Positions 25,419-33,751 of a DNA stretch of 64,000 nt are shown here, one piece after another. The translations under genes were made by a program, and so were the position numbers. This DNA comes from Lacrimispora indolis DSM 755. GTDB lineage: Bacteria; Bacillota; Clostridia; Lachnospirales; Lachnospiraceae. Position 1 is the first letter of the stretch. Each line of letters opens with the position of its first letter. The notes beneath the pieces are model-generated. The model saw only the letters and a program-made list of their open reading frames with translations. It was not told the origin of the DNA and searched no databases. Location of the stretch: contig NZ_AZUI01000001.1 in NCBI RefSeq assembly GCF_000526995.1, forward strand, positions 558,001 through 622,000. Direction: 5' to 3'.

Positions 25419-27245
25419 CTATTCTTCAAATAAAATCTCTGCCGTTATTTTCGTTCCCCTGTCATCTGATTCAATGAAGAAATGCCCCTCCTCCCCATAA
25501 TAATATTTGATCCTCATGATCACATTCCGCACTCCGATGCTCCCTTCCATGGTTCCGCTTAAATAATCATAGTGGTTCAGTTCCCTGACAAGCTCCTCAT
25601 CCATGCCCTTCCCATTATCCTCCACACAGACCACCAGATGCTTATCTCCCTTTTTTCTGATGGAAATGGTGATCTCATCCTGCCCTGTATTGCCTGGAAA
25701 TCCGTGAATGATGGCATTTTCAATCAAAGGCTGGAACAAAAGCTTGTGCATTTTTAAATCCAGAACCTCTTCATCCACATCCATGATGCAGTGAAAGGAA
25801 AAGGAAAACCTTTGCTGCTGAAGAAAAATATACTGCTTTAAATATTCCATCTCGCTTCTCACACTGACCACACCATTGCTTTTATGTACGCTGTAACGCA
25901 GGATGGTGGCAAGGTTTTTAAGCATTTTACTGATGAGGAACTGTTCATTTTCTATGGCGATCCAGTTGATGGCATCTAAGGTATTGTATAAGAAATGCGG
26001 GTTGATCTGAGCTTCCAAAGCCTTTAATTCCGCGTTTTTCTCACGAAGCAGGGCTTCCTTTTCTATCTTTCCCGACTGGTCGATCTTTTGTACCATGTGA
26101 TTAAAATGCTTTGCGATCTTTCCAAACTCGTCCTGCCAGGTATGCCGGATCTGAACCGTATAATCTCCCTTATAAGCCCTGTCCATGGCAGAGGTTATCT
26201 TTTCCACGCAGACCTGTAGAGAGCCTGCAAACTGGATCATAATAAGAACGCTGGTAATGATAATCAGAATGGTAAGCAGGATGATCACTTCAAAGATGTA
26301 TTTAAAATCCTTCAAAGGCTCCTTGTTATCCCGGATGCTGACCAGCACAAACTGATCTTTCATCACAGGCTTTGTGTAAATGCTGTAAGACTTACTTTTC
26401 ATGATCTGACGGGCTTCCACAGCCTGACGGATCTTTGCGTCCGTCTGGGAAAACAGCTCCCCTTTGCTGCCATCCAATCCATCAAAAATGCCCGTTCCGA
26501 TCAAGTCTGCCCTGGTGCTGGAAATGATGTTTCCGCCGCCGTCACAGAGGAAGGAAACATTGACCTCGTTTTCATTTTCCTGGGAATAGGTTTCCCGTAT
26601 ATTGGTCTCGTCAAGGCAGATCAAAATACTTCCAACAGTCCCCTGTCTGTAATTGTTGATATCCGCGATCCGGTGCCCCAGATACAAGATGTTTCTTTTT
26701 TTGCCGCCCGCCTCTTCCCGGCTTATGACACCGGAATAAACGGTCCGGGTATTGTGAAAGGTCTCATCAGTCAAATTCAGCCAGCTCTTGTCCTTTTCCG
26801 GAAAGCAGTAGCTGTCCATGGTGCTGTTTGTGATGGAATCATATAGGATGCATTCCTTTTTCAGGGTCACCACCGCGATCCCCAATATTTCCGGGTGGAG
26901 ATAAGAGATGTTTTCCAGATCATCCTCCAGCTGCTTTTTCAGCAGATAATAATTCCTGGAATCCCACACATTCAGCTTTTCCAGCTTTACGGCGTATTCA
27001 TTTTCCGTATAAATGGACATGATGATGCTGTCATATTCGGAAAAGAAATCCTCCAGCCCTTTCTGGGATAATTTCATATTGCTTTCCACCAGAATATCCA
27101 TCTGCTTTTTTAAGGTGTTTGCCGCAATGACACAGGTTATGATTTCAATTACCATGACAGGGACAATGGAGACAAAAAGCAGGATGATCAGTGTCTTTTT
27201 TGCAATTCCCCAGCTCCGGTATCTGTTTACCAAATATTTGATCAA
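25419..27245 (-). CDS. Sensor histidine kinase, YesM type
   Basis: Membrane sensor kinase of 608 residues. A membrane segment at about residues 15-38 and another near 325-345 flank an extracellular dCache-like sensor domain; a HAMP linker follows (to about 395), then the His_kinase domain with phosphoacceptor His417 in QINPHFLYNTLDAI, and an ATPase domain with ENAIIHG and DNGKGM. The start codon is TTG (27243-27245) with AAGGGGGGAA about 8 bases before it. It is the first gene of the regulatory unit and has its own promoter-like sequence upstream. Confidence 0.94.
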   Translation of the reverse strand: MIKYLVNRYRSWGIAKKTLIILLFVSIVPVMVIEIITCVIAANTLKKQMDILVESNMKLSQKGLEDFFSEYDSIIMSIYTENEYAVKLEKLNVWDSRNYYLLKKQLEDDLENISYLHPEILGIAVVTLKKECILYDSITNSTMDSYCFPEKDKSWLNLTDETFHNTRTVYSGVISREEAGGKKRNILYLGHRIADINNYRQGTVGSILICLDETNIRETYSQENENEVNVSFLCDGGGNIISSTRADLIGTGIFDGLDGSKGELFSQTDAKIRQAVEARQIMKSKSYSIYTKPVMKDQFVLVSIRDNKEPLKDFKYIFEVIILLTILIIITSVLIMIQFAGSLQVCVEKITSAMDRAYKGDYTVQIRHTWQDEFGKIAKHFNHMVQKIDQSGKIEKEALLREKNAELKALEAQINPHFLYNTLDAINWIAIENEQFLISKMLKNLATILRYSVHKSNGVVSVRSEMEYLKQYIFLQQQRFSFSFHCIMDVDEEVLDLKMHKLLFQPLIENAIIHGFPGNTGQDEITISIRKKGDKHLVVCVEDNGKGMDEELVRELNHYDYLSGTMEGSIGVRNVIMRIKYYYGEEGHFFIESDDRGTKITAEILFEE

Positions 27246-27333
27246 GCCTATTCCCCCCCTTGGTCAAGCGGATATTTCCAATCCATCTTTTACTTGATTC
27301 GGTAAATTCTTCCAATTTTATTCTCATTTTTGT

Positions 27334-27362
27334 ATTATAACATAATTTATAAATAAGGATAA
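27334..27362 (-). promoter_or_regulatory. Candidate sigma-A promoter of the YesMN/mannoside unit
   Basis: On the minus strand, TTATCC and TATAAT are spaced 17 bp apart, about 90 bp before the kinase start. The -10 is perfect and the -35 is weak. Confidence 0.55.
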
Positions 27363-27383
27363 GATTTTCAGTCAGCCCGGTAC

Positions 27384-27417
27384 AAAAAGAAGGCCCCGGC
27401 AAAATTGCCGGGGCCTT
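27384..27417 (-). terminator. Terminator of the nitrogenase-like/importer operon
   Basis: Perfect 13-bp stem (AAGGCCCCGGCAA and its complement) with a 2-base loop, followed on the minus strand by TCTTTTT. It lies about 55 bp after the ABC ATPase stop and closes the operon that starts at the NifH-like gene. Confidence 0.88.
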
Positions 27418-27471
27418 GGTCTGATTTGTGCGGGGATTTTTCAAGGAAAAGCCCGCGCCCACCTCAGCTGC

Positions 27472-28266
27472 TTACGTTAACGCCAGGGCTGTTACGGATT
27501 TAAAGCGGTGGCCTTCCTCTTCTATTTCACTGATCAGGACTTTTACGCCAAATGCCTCTTCCATATGTTCCTTTGTCACCACATCATCCACTTTGCCGAA
27601 TATGCTTTTCCCGCTGCGGTTCAAAATCAGCGCCTTATCAGAGATCTTCAGCGCATGTGCCGGATAATGGGTATTAAAAATACAGGATATGTTCTTTTCA
27701 TCCGCCAGCCGCCGGATGGTATCCAGAATAATCAGCTGGTTTTTAAAGTCCAGATTGCTTTCCGGCTCATCCAGCACCAGCATCCGGGGCTTGGCAGTTA
27801 AGGCCCTGGCAATTAAAACCATCTGCAGCTCTCCGCCGCTGATCCGGCTCACCAGCTTTCCTCTTAAATAATCAATTCCCACACTCCGGATCGCCTCGTC
27901 GGCAATTTCCACATCCGCCTTTTTAGGGCGGCTGAAGTTCCCGATGTGGGCACTGCGCCCCAGTAAAACCATCTCTTCCACCGTATAGGAAAAAAGGGAT
28001 GCTTTTGCCTGAGGGACATATGCAATGGTCTGCCAGATATCTTTTACAGGCATATTTGCCAGACATGTTCCATCCAGATAGCTTCCCCCTGATTTCCATT
28101 TCAGCAGACCCATCATATTTCGAAGCAGTGTGGTTTTTCCCACACCGTTAGGCCCCAGGACTGCCAGAACCTCTCCATCCTGAAGCCGGAATGTAATTTC
28201 TTTTAATATTTCTTCCCCCGCCTTATATCCAAAGCATCCTTTCTTCACTTCAAAAATCACAGCCAT
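27472..28266 (-). CDS. FecE/BtuD-type ABC transporter ATPase
   Basis: ATPase of a type II (BtuCD-like) importer, 264 residues. Walker A is GPNGVGKTT, the Q-loop is near YVPQAKAS, the signature is ISGGELQMV, Walker B is RMLVLDEPESNLD, and the switch His is in NTHYP. The order permease-ATPase and a 10-bp overlap with the permease gene show it belongs to the FecBCD-like set. It is the last gene of the operon beginning with the NifH-like gene. Substrate class: iron chelates, haem, corrinoids, or molybdate/tungstate (MolBCA has this fold). Confidence 0.93.
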   Translation of the reverse strand: MAVIFEVKKGCFGYKAGEEILKEITFRLQDGEVLAVLGPNGVGKTTLLRNMMGLLKWKSGGSYLDGTCLANMPVKDIWQTIAYVPQAKASLFSYTVEEMVLLGRSAHIGNFSRPKKADVEIADEAIRSVGIDYLRGKLVSRISGGELQMVLIARALTAKPRMLVLDEPESNLDFKNQLIILDTIRRLADEKNISCIFNTHYPAHALKISDKALILNRSGKSIFGKVDDVVTKEHMEEAFGVKVLISEIEEEGHRFKSVTALALT

Positions 28267-29273
28267 CCTCCTCCTGTCTTTCTCAGCAATAGAATAAATA
28301 CCGGCGCTCCGATGACTGCTGTCAGGATTGACAAGGGAATTTCAGCAGTGGTCGCAGCCCTGGCAGTGGTATCCATAACCAGCATAAATACTGCGCCCAG
28401 GCTGATGCTGGCCGGAATGACCCGTTCATTATTGCTTCCAAACAGCATCCGGACCCCATGGGGAATTAACAGTCCCACCCACTCAATCCGTCCGCACATG
28501 GAGGCACAGGAAGCCGTAATCAATGCCGCTGCCAGAATAATGATGATGCGAAGCTTTTTTAAGTCAATTCCCATGGATCTTGCCTCATCCTCAGACATTG
28601 ACAGAATATTCAGCCGCCAGCGCAGCAGATAGATCATCAATATCCCGCCGCAGATCAGGGGACCGCCAATGGCCAGACTCTTGTAGGTAATTCCGGCCAT
28701 ACTTCCCAGCAGCCAGTAGGTAATTGTCGGCAGCTGAGACTCCGGATCAGCCACGTATTTAACCAGCGATACCAGAGAAGTAAAAAGAGAAGAAACCGCA
28801 ATTCCCGCCAGAATGATCATAAATGTGGAAGATTGACCTTTGACCTTGCTGATGGAATAAGTGAGCATAATGGCAATCAGGCCAAATACCAGGGCCACCA
28901 GCTGAACCCATAAAAGGCTGTCTGAAAATAAAAGGGCCATTGCCGCACCGAAACATGCTCCCTGTGCCACACCCAGGGTGTCGGGAGTCGCCAGCGCATT
29001 GGAAAATAAGGGCTGAAATGCCGCTCCTGAGACAGCCAGGCCCGCTCCGCAAAGAACCGCCAGAATGATCCTCGGCAGCCGGATATTGAATACAACACTG
29101 TATGCCTGGGGCTCAATTGTCTCCTTTCCGGAAACAGCATAGGTATATAACAGCTTACAAATGTCAATCAGGTTAAAAGAATAGCGTCCGATGCCCAGAC
29201 AGATCAGGGCCGTTAATACCGGAGCCAGGATCAGTAAGATCCTGATTCCGGCTCCATATCGTTTCATCAACAT
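28257..29273 (-). CDS. FecCD/BtuC-type ABC transporter permease
   Basis: Permease with about ten hydrophobic segments, 338 residues. Family landmarks are RLPRIILAVLCGAGLAVSGA near residue 70, GVAQGACFGAAMALLF, and the C-terminal coupling helix region GRIEWVGLLIPHGVRMLFGS. Such permeases act as homodimers with the ATPase encoded next to it and take up large or chelated metal compounds. It starts 2 bp after the binding-protein stop, so the importer genes are tightly linked to the nitrogenase-like genes. Confidence 0.94.
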   Translation of the reverse strand: MLMKRYGAGIRILLILAPVLTALICLGIGRYSFNLIDICKLLYTYAVSGKETIEPQAYSVVFNIRLPRIILAVLCGAGLAVSGAAFQPLFSNALATPDTLGVAQGACFGAAMALLFSDSLLWVQLVALVFGLIAIMLTYSISKVKGQSSTFMIILAGIAVSSLFTSLVSLVKYVADPESQLPTITYWLLGSMAGITYKSLAIGGPLICGGILMIYLLRWRLNILSMSEDEARSMGIDLKKLRIIIILAAALITASCASMCGRIEWVGLLIPHGVRMLFGSNNERVIPASISLGAVFMLVMDTTARAATTAEIPLSILTAVIGAPVFILLLRKTGGGWL

Positions 29274-29275
29274 GC

Positions 29276-30463
29276 TTATACTCCGTCCGCTGCTTCACGG
29301 GGAGGATTGAACATGCCTTCCACCTCTTCATCCGTCAGCTCCACATTATAAAACTTCAGATAAAAATCTTTAATTGTCTGGTTCAAATCAAGATCTGCAA
29401 AAGCTTCCGGGTGATTTTTCTGGGCCATCCAGTAAAGGCACAAGGAAGAGTCAGAGGACGGCGGGAACCAGCGGTACATTCCCAGAGGGAATTTATAAAC
29501 CTTGTGTTCCCGTACGGCCTTAACCGGACTCCAGTCAAACCCTTCAATGCTGTTGTCATAGAAATCCTGAGGCAGGTATGGGCTGAAGTTTGTTACGTAG
29601 ATAATATCCGGATCCCACTCATAGATCTGCTCCATGGTTAAATCCACGCCTGATCCTGGAATATCCTTTGATACGCTGACCGCTCCTGTGGCATCGCACC
29701 AGTACTGTCCGAAGAACTGGTTGCCGGAGGTCTGGAACACCCCGTCTTTATAATGATAGATCATCATCACCTTGGGCTTGTCTTCCTCTTTTACGTCTTT
29801 TAATCGCTTTTCAATATCAGCGGCCACTTCACGTCCGTATTCCGTAATACCAGCCACTTTATCCGGCTCATCAAATACTTCTCCCAGCAGCTCAACCCAT
29901 TTGTTTACAGTTTCCACCGTATTAAACCCGGCTATGGAAGTGCTGAAGCCAACCACCGGAATACCGGTCTTTAACAGCACGTCCCTTTCTTTTGCATTGT
30001 TGGCGTTGCAAAAGATCACATCCGGCTTCAGTTTAATGAGTTCTTCCACATTGATCTCGCCGCCCTGAACAAAGGAAGTATCCACATCCTTTAACTCCGG
30101 AGCCACCTTCATTAAAAGAGAATGTTCTGCCGCACTTTTAGAAGCCGGATGCATGCCCACCAGCTTGGCTCCTGAACCCTGATACAATACATAAACCGAT
30201 GGCAGCGGCCACAAGGATGCAATTGCCACACGTTCAATATCAGCAGGTATCACCACTTCGTTGCCGCCATGGTCAATGATCGTTTTGGTCTCTCCGGCTG
30301 CCGGTGTGGTTTCCTCTTCTTTCCCTGCCTCGGGTGCGGTTTCTGCTGCGGCCGCCTCTGTGCCTGGTGCCGTAGTCTCTGTGGAAGCCGTCTTGGCCGT
30401 GCAGCCGGATAATACGGCCATACACAGAACCAGGCTTAATACACGCGTTACTGTCTTTTTCAT
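29276..30463 (-). CDS. Metal-chelate-type substrate-binding lipoprotein (FecB/BtuF fold)
   Basis: Lipid-anchored binding protein of 395 residues for the BtuCD-type importer. The signal peptide MKKTVTRVLSLVLCMAVLSG ends in a lipobox Cys; a Thr/Glu/Ala linker follows (to about residue 60), then a helical-backbone type III binding fold (IDHGGNEVVIPADIERVAIA, INVEELIKLKPDVIFCNANN, FGQYWCDATGAVSVSKDIPG, YRWFPPSSDSSLCLYWMAQK). The start at 30463 has AGGGAGAA upstream; an in-frame extension to 30490 is less likely. The aromatic PxxYRWFPP segment may shape the ligand site. Ligand unknown: iron chelate, corrinoid/tetrapyrrole or oxyanion. Confidence 0.92.
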   Translation of the reverse strand: MKKTVTRVLSLVLCMAVLSGCTAKTASTETTAPGTEAAAAETAPEAGKEEETTPAAGETKTIIDHGGNEVVIPADIERVAIASLWPLPSVYVLYQGSGAKLVGMHPASKSAAEHSLLMKVAPELKDVDTSFVQGGEINVEELIKLKPDVIFCNANNAKERDVLLKTGIPVVGFSTSIAGFNTVETVNKWVELLGEVFDEPDKVAGITEYGREVAADIEKRLKDVKEEDKPKVMMIYHYKDGVFQTSGNQFFGQYWCDATGAVSVSKDIPGSGVDLTMEQIYEWDPDIIYVTNFSPYLPQDFYDNSIEGFDWSPVKAVREHKVYKFPLGMYRWFPPSSDSSLCLYWMAQKNHPEAFADLDLNQTIKDFYLKFYNVELTDEEVEGMFNPPREAADGV

Positions 30464-30514
30464 TTTTTCAATTCTCCCTTCTTGTATCATGAACCTGTGG
30501 TTCCTGCTTGGAAT

Positions 30515-31690
30515 TCAACCTTCGAGCCCATGAGCAAATGAGCTTTCAGTCAATCGTCCTCCCATCAGCTGCGGCACATGGTCCCAGCATACCTTGCTGG
30601 AAACCGCCACATGAGGCAGATCCATGAATTGTATCTTTTCTTTTTCCCGGATCAGCTGCCAGATCAGCGGATCAGCTATAATGGTATGGTATTTTCCGCT
30701 GTTCACCAGTTTCCGGATATCGCTTTCGCTGTTTAATGCAAGGCTGTCCTGCCGGTACACTCCCTGTGTCCTACCAAATAAAACAGCCGGCTGAATTCCC
30801 CTTATTCCCCTCTCTTCTCGGAAATAAAACGCCAGTGACCGGATCAACACCTCTTCACCGATCATCAGAACCTGACTTGTTTCTTCTCCATCCGTTTCCA
30901 GTGCCCGCTCCCGTTTGTCTGCAATTGTTTCTTTCAGCATTCCGGCCAGACGGTCAGCTCCTGATTCCCCAACAGGCACTCCCGCCACGTAAGGAATCTG
31001 ATACCGTTTTTTCATATATTCTGCCAGGCCCAGCCCGCTTTTTGACACCACCAGGTTTACACCGGCAGACGGTGCCTGGCAAACCTTATGGAAATCAGAT
31101 ATCATGGAAAAATCAGCCTGAATGGTAAGACCCCGTTTCTCCAGCTCGCCGATTAAGTCAGCCGCATTGCTGTTGTTGGAAAAATCAAGGGGTGTCAGTC
31201 CCAGAATATTGACACGGTTCCCGGACGGGCAAGCTGCCTGGGGCGGCGGAAAGAACTTTTTCCCAAAAGCTATGTAAGCATCAGAAATCCCTTTATCATA
31301 GTAATGCAAACCGGTTGTGGCAAGTCCCATGGAAGGAATCCCCGTACGTTCTTCCAGCTCTGCCGCAATTCCTTCTAAATCAGTACCAATGACCATGGGA
31401 GCAGGGCTTCCCAGAAAGCAAATAAAATTCGGCTTTAAATCATTTGCGGCATTTTCTATCTTTTGTATAAATTTTTCATCATTGCCAAGGATCGCATCCA
31501 TTTCCCTGAGTCCTGAACAGTACACCAGACTGCGTGAATCATACCATCTCGGTTCATCATAGCCGGTATAATTTCCTGTACAGCCGGAAGCATCATGAAT
31601 CACCAGTAAGCCGCCAAGGGCAAACAGTGCGGAACATACACCGGAATAATCAGGAGCAAAGGGAGGCAGTTGTATCGAAAGTTTATGCAT
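30515..31690 (-). CDS. Nitrogenase component 1-like subunit (NifK/NifE-like), 391 residues
   Basis: Member of the nitrogenase component 1 family (PF00148), one of two in the operon. Residues lining the P-cluster position can be followed: Cys19 (GVCSALFALGG), Cys37 (HDASGCTGNY), and SPAPMVIGTD at 95-104 where NifD has CPxxLIGDD, so the third Cys is Ser95. Further Cys are at 58 and 91. At 391 residues it is shorter than NifD/NifK (about 490-520) and close to the dark-operative reductase and CfbD-type proteins. No clear equivalent of the FeMo-cofactor Cys/His pair is seen. It overlaps the companion gene by one base (TAATG). Likely half of an Fe-S reductase that accepts electrons from the NifH-like protein; substrate unknown. 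Confidence 0.85.
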   Translation of the reverse strand: MHKLSIQLPPFAPDYSGVCSALFALGGLLVIHDASGCTGNYTGYDEPRWYDSRSLVYCSGLREMDAILGNDEKFIQKIENAANDLKPNFICFLGSPAPMVIGTDLEGIAAELEERTGIPSMGLATTGLHYYDKGISDAYIAFGKKFFPPPQAACPSGNRVNILGLTPLDFSNNSNAADLIGELEKRGLTIQADFSMISDFHKVCQAPSAGVNLVVSKSGLGLAEYMKKRYQIPYVAGVPVGESGADRLAGMLKETIADKRERALETDGEETSQVLMIGEEVLIRSLAFYFREERGIRGIQPAVLFGRTQGVYRQDSLALNSESDIRKLVNSGKYHTIIADPLIWQLIREKEKIQFMDLPHVAVSSKVCWDHVPQLMGGRLTESSFAHGLEG

Positions 31691-32949
31691 TATATCACCA
31701 ACCCATAATTTTTTATCAGCGTTTCTAGATCTTCTTCCCTTTGAACCCCATGGACGATTCCTTCCATCAACCGGACCAAACCGTCAAATCCAAAGTTCCC
31801 TTCATTGTTTACCAGACCATACACATGGCGGGCACGGGTAATATAGGCTGCTTCAAAGCCAATGGCAAGGCTGTCCTTTGGAAATGTGCCGATCTTAGTG
31901 GGAATATCATGTGCAATGGGATTTAAAACCTGAATTTCCGGCATATGTTCATGGATCCAGTCTGCATGTTCCTTTTCTGCTCCCTGGGCTGTCTGGGCAA
32001 AAATGCCGGCAACATAGAATCCTGCCTCACACAATGCCCTGGCTGCTGCAAAAGGAAAAACCACAGCCGTGTAATCAATAAAAACCGGTCTGTCCCCCAC
32101 TGCCTCTCTCGCTTCCCTGACAGCCTGCCTTGCCTTCCTTTGGTATTGTTCCAGATCAAACTTGACCTCCTCTTTGTCAGCCAGCTTTTCCATCAGCCGT
32201 TTATAGGTGTTCAGAATATCTTCTTCCCGATAGTTAGTGTAGACTAACTCAAAATCAATATTCAGCCGGGCTTTCATGTCCATGGCCGCTTTCACTGCCG
32301 GAGGGGCTACCACCAGGTTCCATTTTGCAGCCGCCATATGCTGGTATGCTTCAAAGGTTTCAAACTGTGCAATATGGTTGACTTGTTCCACTCCCAGGGC
32401 CTGTAAAAACCCAAACAATTCGGATTCCGGCCTGATCTGCACCGGATTTCCAATGAGGTTTACCTGGCTTTTTTTACTTTCCCGCGGTTCCAGGAGGCCG
32501 TACATTTTCCGGCGGATATTGACCGGCGGCGGATTATCCGTATCCAGGGTGATGGGATTCATATGGCAGAAAGTAAACCGGACATCTTCGTGCTGTTCCC
32601 TCAGCACCTCCAGTATGGACTCATGGTCTGTTCCCAGTAAGTCATCCAGGCAGCTGACAAAGATCATCAGAACCTTAGGCCGTTTCTCCAGAGTATCTAA
32701 AAGCTCTGCCACCGCTTCCGGAATCAGATCCTCGTATCCTCCCGATACAATGTCACTTTCATCAATGTATAAATAGGAAAGGCGGTCTTTTAAACCATGG
32801 CCGATTGCTCCCAGGGCCCCATGCCTTCCACAGGCAAAAGGGCAGACAAACAGCTGGTAACTTTCCGGAACCAGCATCCCCAGACGGACTACTCCCCACC
32901 CGCCGTGGGCAGGCGATGTATAATGAAGCGTACTGCAATCAATTTTCAT
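31690..32949 (-). CDS. Nitrogenase component 1-like subunit (NifD-like), 419 residues
   Basis: Second component 1-like subunit. I start it at the ATG at 32949, which has GGAGGTG upstream and overlaps the NifH-like gene by 11 bp; the frame is open to 33141 but the extra 64 residues only shadow that gene. Candidate cluster ligands are Cys36 and Cys40 ([12 protein letters not shown]) and Cys100 in [11 protein letters not shown], which matches the third P-cluster Cys of NifD (CPxxLIGDD). Cys5 is a further candidate. So this subunit keeps the third Cys that its partner has lost, suggesting an asymmetric interface cluster held by both chains, as in the protochlorophyllide and chlorophyllide reductases. 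No FeMo-cofactor pocket is recognised. Downstream genes import an unknown compound. Confidence 0.85.
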   Translation of the reverse strand: MKIDCSTLHYTSPAHGGWGVVRLGMLVPESYQLFVCPFACGRHGALGAIGHGLKDRLSYLYIDESDIVSGGYEDLIPEAVAELLDTLEKRPKVLMIFVSCLDDLLGTDHESILEVLREQHEDVRFTFCHMNPITLDTDNPPPVNIRRKMYGLLEPRESKKSQVNLIGNPVQIRPESELFGFLQALGVEQVNHIAQFETFEAYQHMAAAKWNLVVAPPAVKAAMDMKARLNIDFELVYTNYREEDILNTYKRLMEKLADKEEVKFDLEQYQRKARQAVREAREAVGDRPVFIDYTAVVFPFAAARALCEAGFYVAGIFAQTAQGAEKEHADWIHEHMPEIQVLNPIAHDIPTKIGTFPKDSLAIGFEAAYITRARHVYGLVNNEGNFGFDGLVRLMEGIVHGVQREEDLETLIKNYGLVI

Positions 32950-33700
32950 GACCACACACCTCCAGAATGGATTTGGCCAGGGAACGGTATTCTCCTGCCA
33001 TGGCACTGTGGGGAAATGCTTCCACCACTGTTTTTTTCTGGTTCTCTGCCTCCTGTACCACTCCATCCCTGGGCAGAATCCGCACGATCTTCCCGCCGCT
33101 TTCCTCTGCAAATTCTGATACCAGTTCCTGCTCTTTTTCAATATTCCTTGAGTTTAAAATGATACCTGAATACCGGGCATATCCCCTCTTTGAAAACTGT
33201 CCCACAGCACTGACAATATTGGCAGCCGCATAAAGGGACATCTTCTCACCCGAAGTAACGACAAATACATGCTCCGCATAGCCGCCGCGAATGGGCATGG
33301 CGAAGCCTCCGCATACCACATCGCCAAGAACATCATAAAGTACGATATCCGGCTTGTATATCTCATAAGCATTCAGCGCTTCCAACCGCTCAAAAGCGGT
33401 AATAATCCCCCGCCCGGCACAGCCTATTCCTGGAGTCGGGCCTCCGGCTTCCACACATAACACCCCGTTGTAGCCGGGAAATACAATATCCGAAAGCTCC
33501 ACATGATCAGACTTTTCCTTAATCGCATCCAAAACCGTCTTTACCGGCTTTCCCAATGTGAGATTCTGTGTGGAGTCTGCTTTCGGGTCACATCCGATCT
33601 GCATCACCCGGTATCCCATGTCAGACAATGCTGCTGCCAGGTTTGAGGTGGTCGTGCTCTTGCCAATTCCTCCCTTCCCGTATACCGCTATTTTTAACAT
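32939..33700 (-). CDS. NifH/BchL/CfbC-like ATP-dependent reductase (Fe protein)
   Basis: Homodimeric Fe protein that couples ATP hydrolysis to low-potential electron transfer into the component 1-like partner. At 253 residues it is a little shorter than NifH (about 275-295). Walker A is GKGGIGKST (8-16), switch I is CDPKADST (37-44), and the two cluster ligands are Cys94 in PGIGCAGRG and Cys130 in [16 protein letters not shown], so the bridging [4Fe-4S] site is complete. Arg97 matches the Arg that is ADP-ribosylated in NifH. First gene of the operon with both component 1-like subunits and the importer. All functional residues look intact, so the system should be active. Confidence 0.93.
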   Translation of the reverse strand: MLKIAVYGKGGIGKSTTTSNLAAALSDMGYRVMQIGCDPKADSTQNLTLGKPVKTVLDAIKEKSDHVELSDIVFPGYNGVLCVEAGGPTPGIGCAGRGIITAFERLEALNAYEIYKPDIVLYDVLGDVVCGGFAMPIRGGYAEHVFVVTSGEKMSLYAAANIVSAVGQFSKRGYARYSGIILNSRNIEKEQELVSEFAEESGGKIVRILPRDGVVQEAENQKKTVVEAFPHSAMAGEYRSLAKSILEVCGHEN

Positions 33701-33723
33701 ATATAACTCTCCTTAGGTCGCTT

Positions 33724-33741
33724 TTAGTTAGTATCAACTAA
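33724..33741. promoter_or_regulatory. Candidate Crp/Fnr-type operator before the NifH-like gene
   Basis: TTAGTTAGTATCAACTAA is a perfect 6+6+6 inverted repeat (TTAGTT/AACTAA), 24 bp upstream of the NifH-like start and directly after the Crp/Fnr gene. Its layout resembles Crp/Fnr family sites. Binding by the adjacent regulator is inference. Confidence 0.55.
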
Positions 33742-33751
33742 CCTCTGCATA

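Noticed and set aside
32950..33141. N-terminal extension of the 419-residue component 1-like subunit
   Set aside because: The extra 64 residues overlap the NifH-like gene in another frame and have no family similarity; the ATG at 32949 has GGAGGTG upstream.
27472..33700. True nitrogen-fixation (nif) cluster
   Set aside because: No nifB, nifE, nifN, nifV or ModABC set; component 1-like subunits are too short and lack a recognisable FeMo-cofactor pocket.
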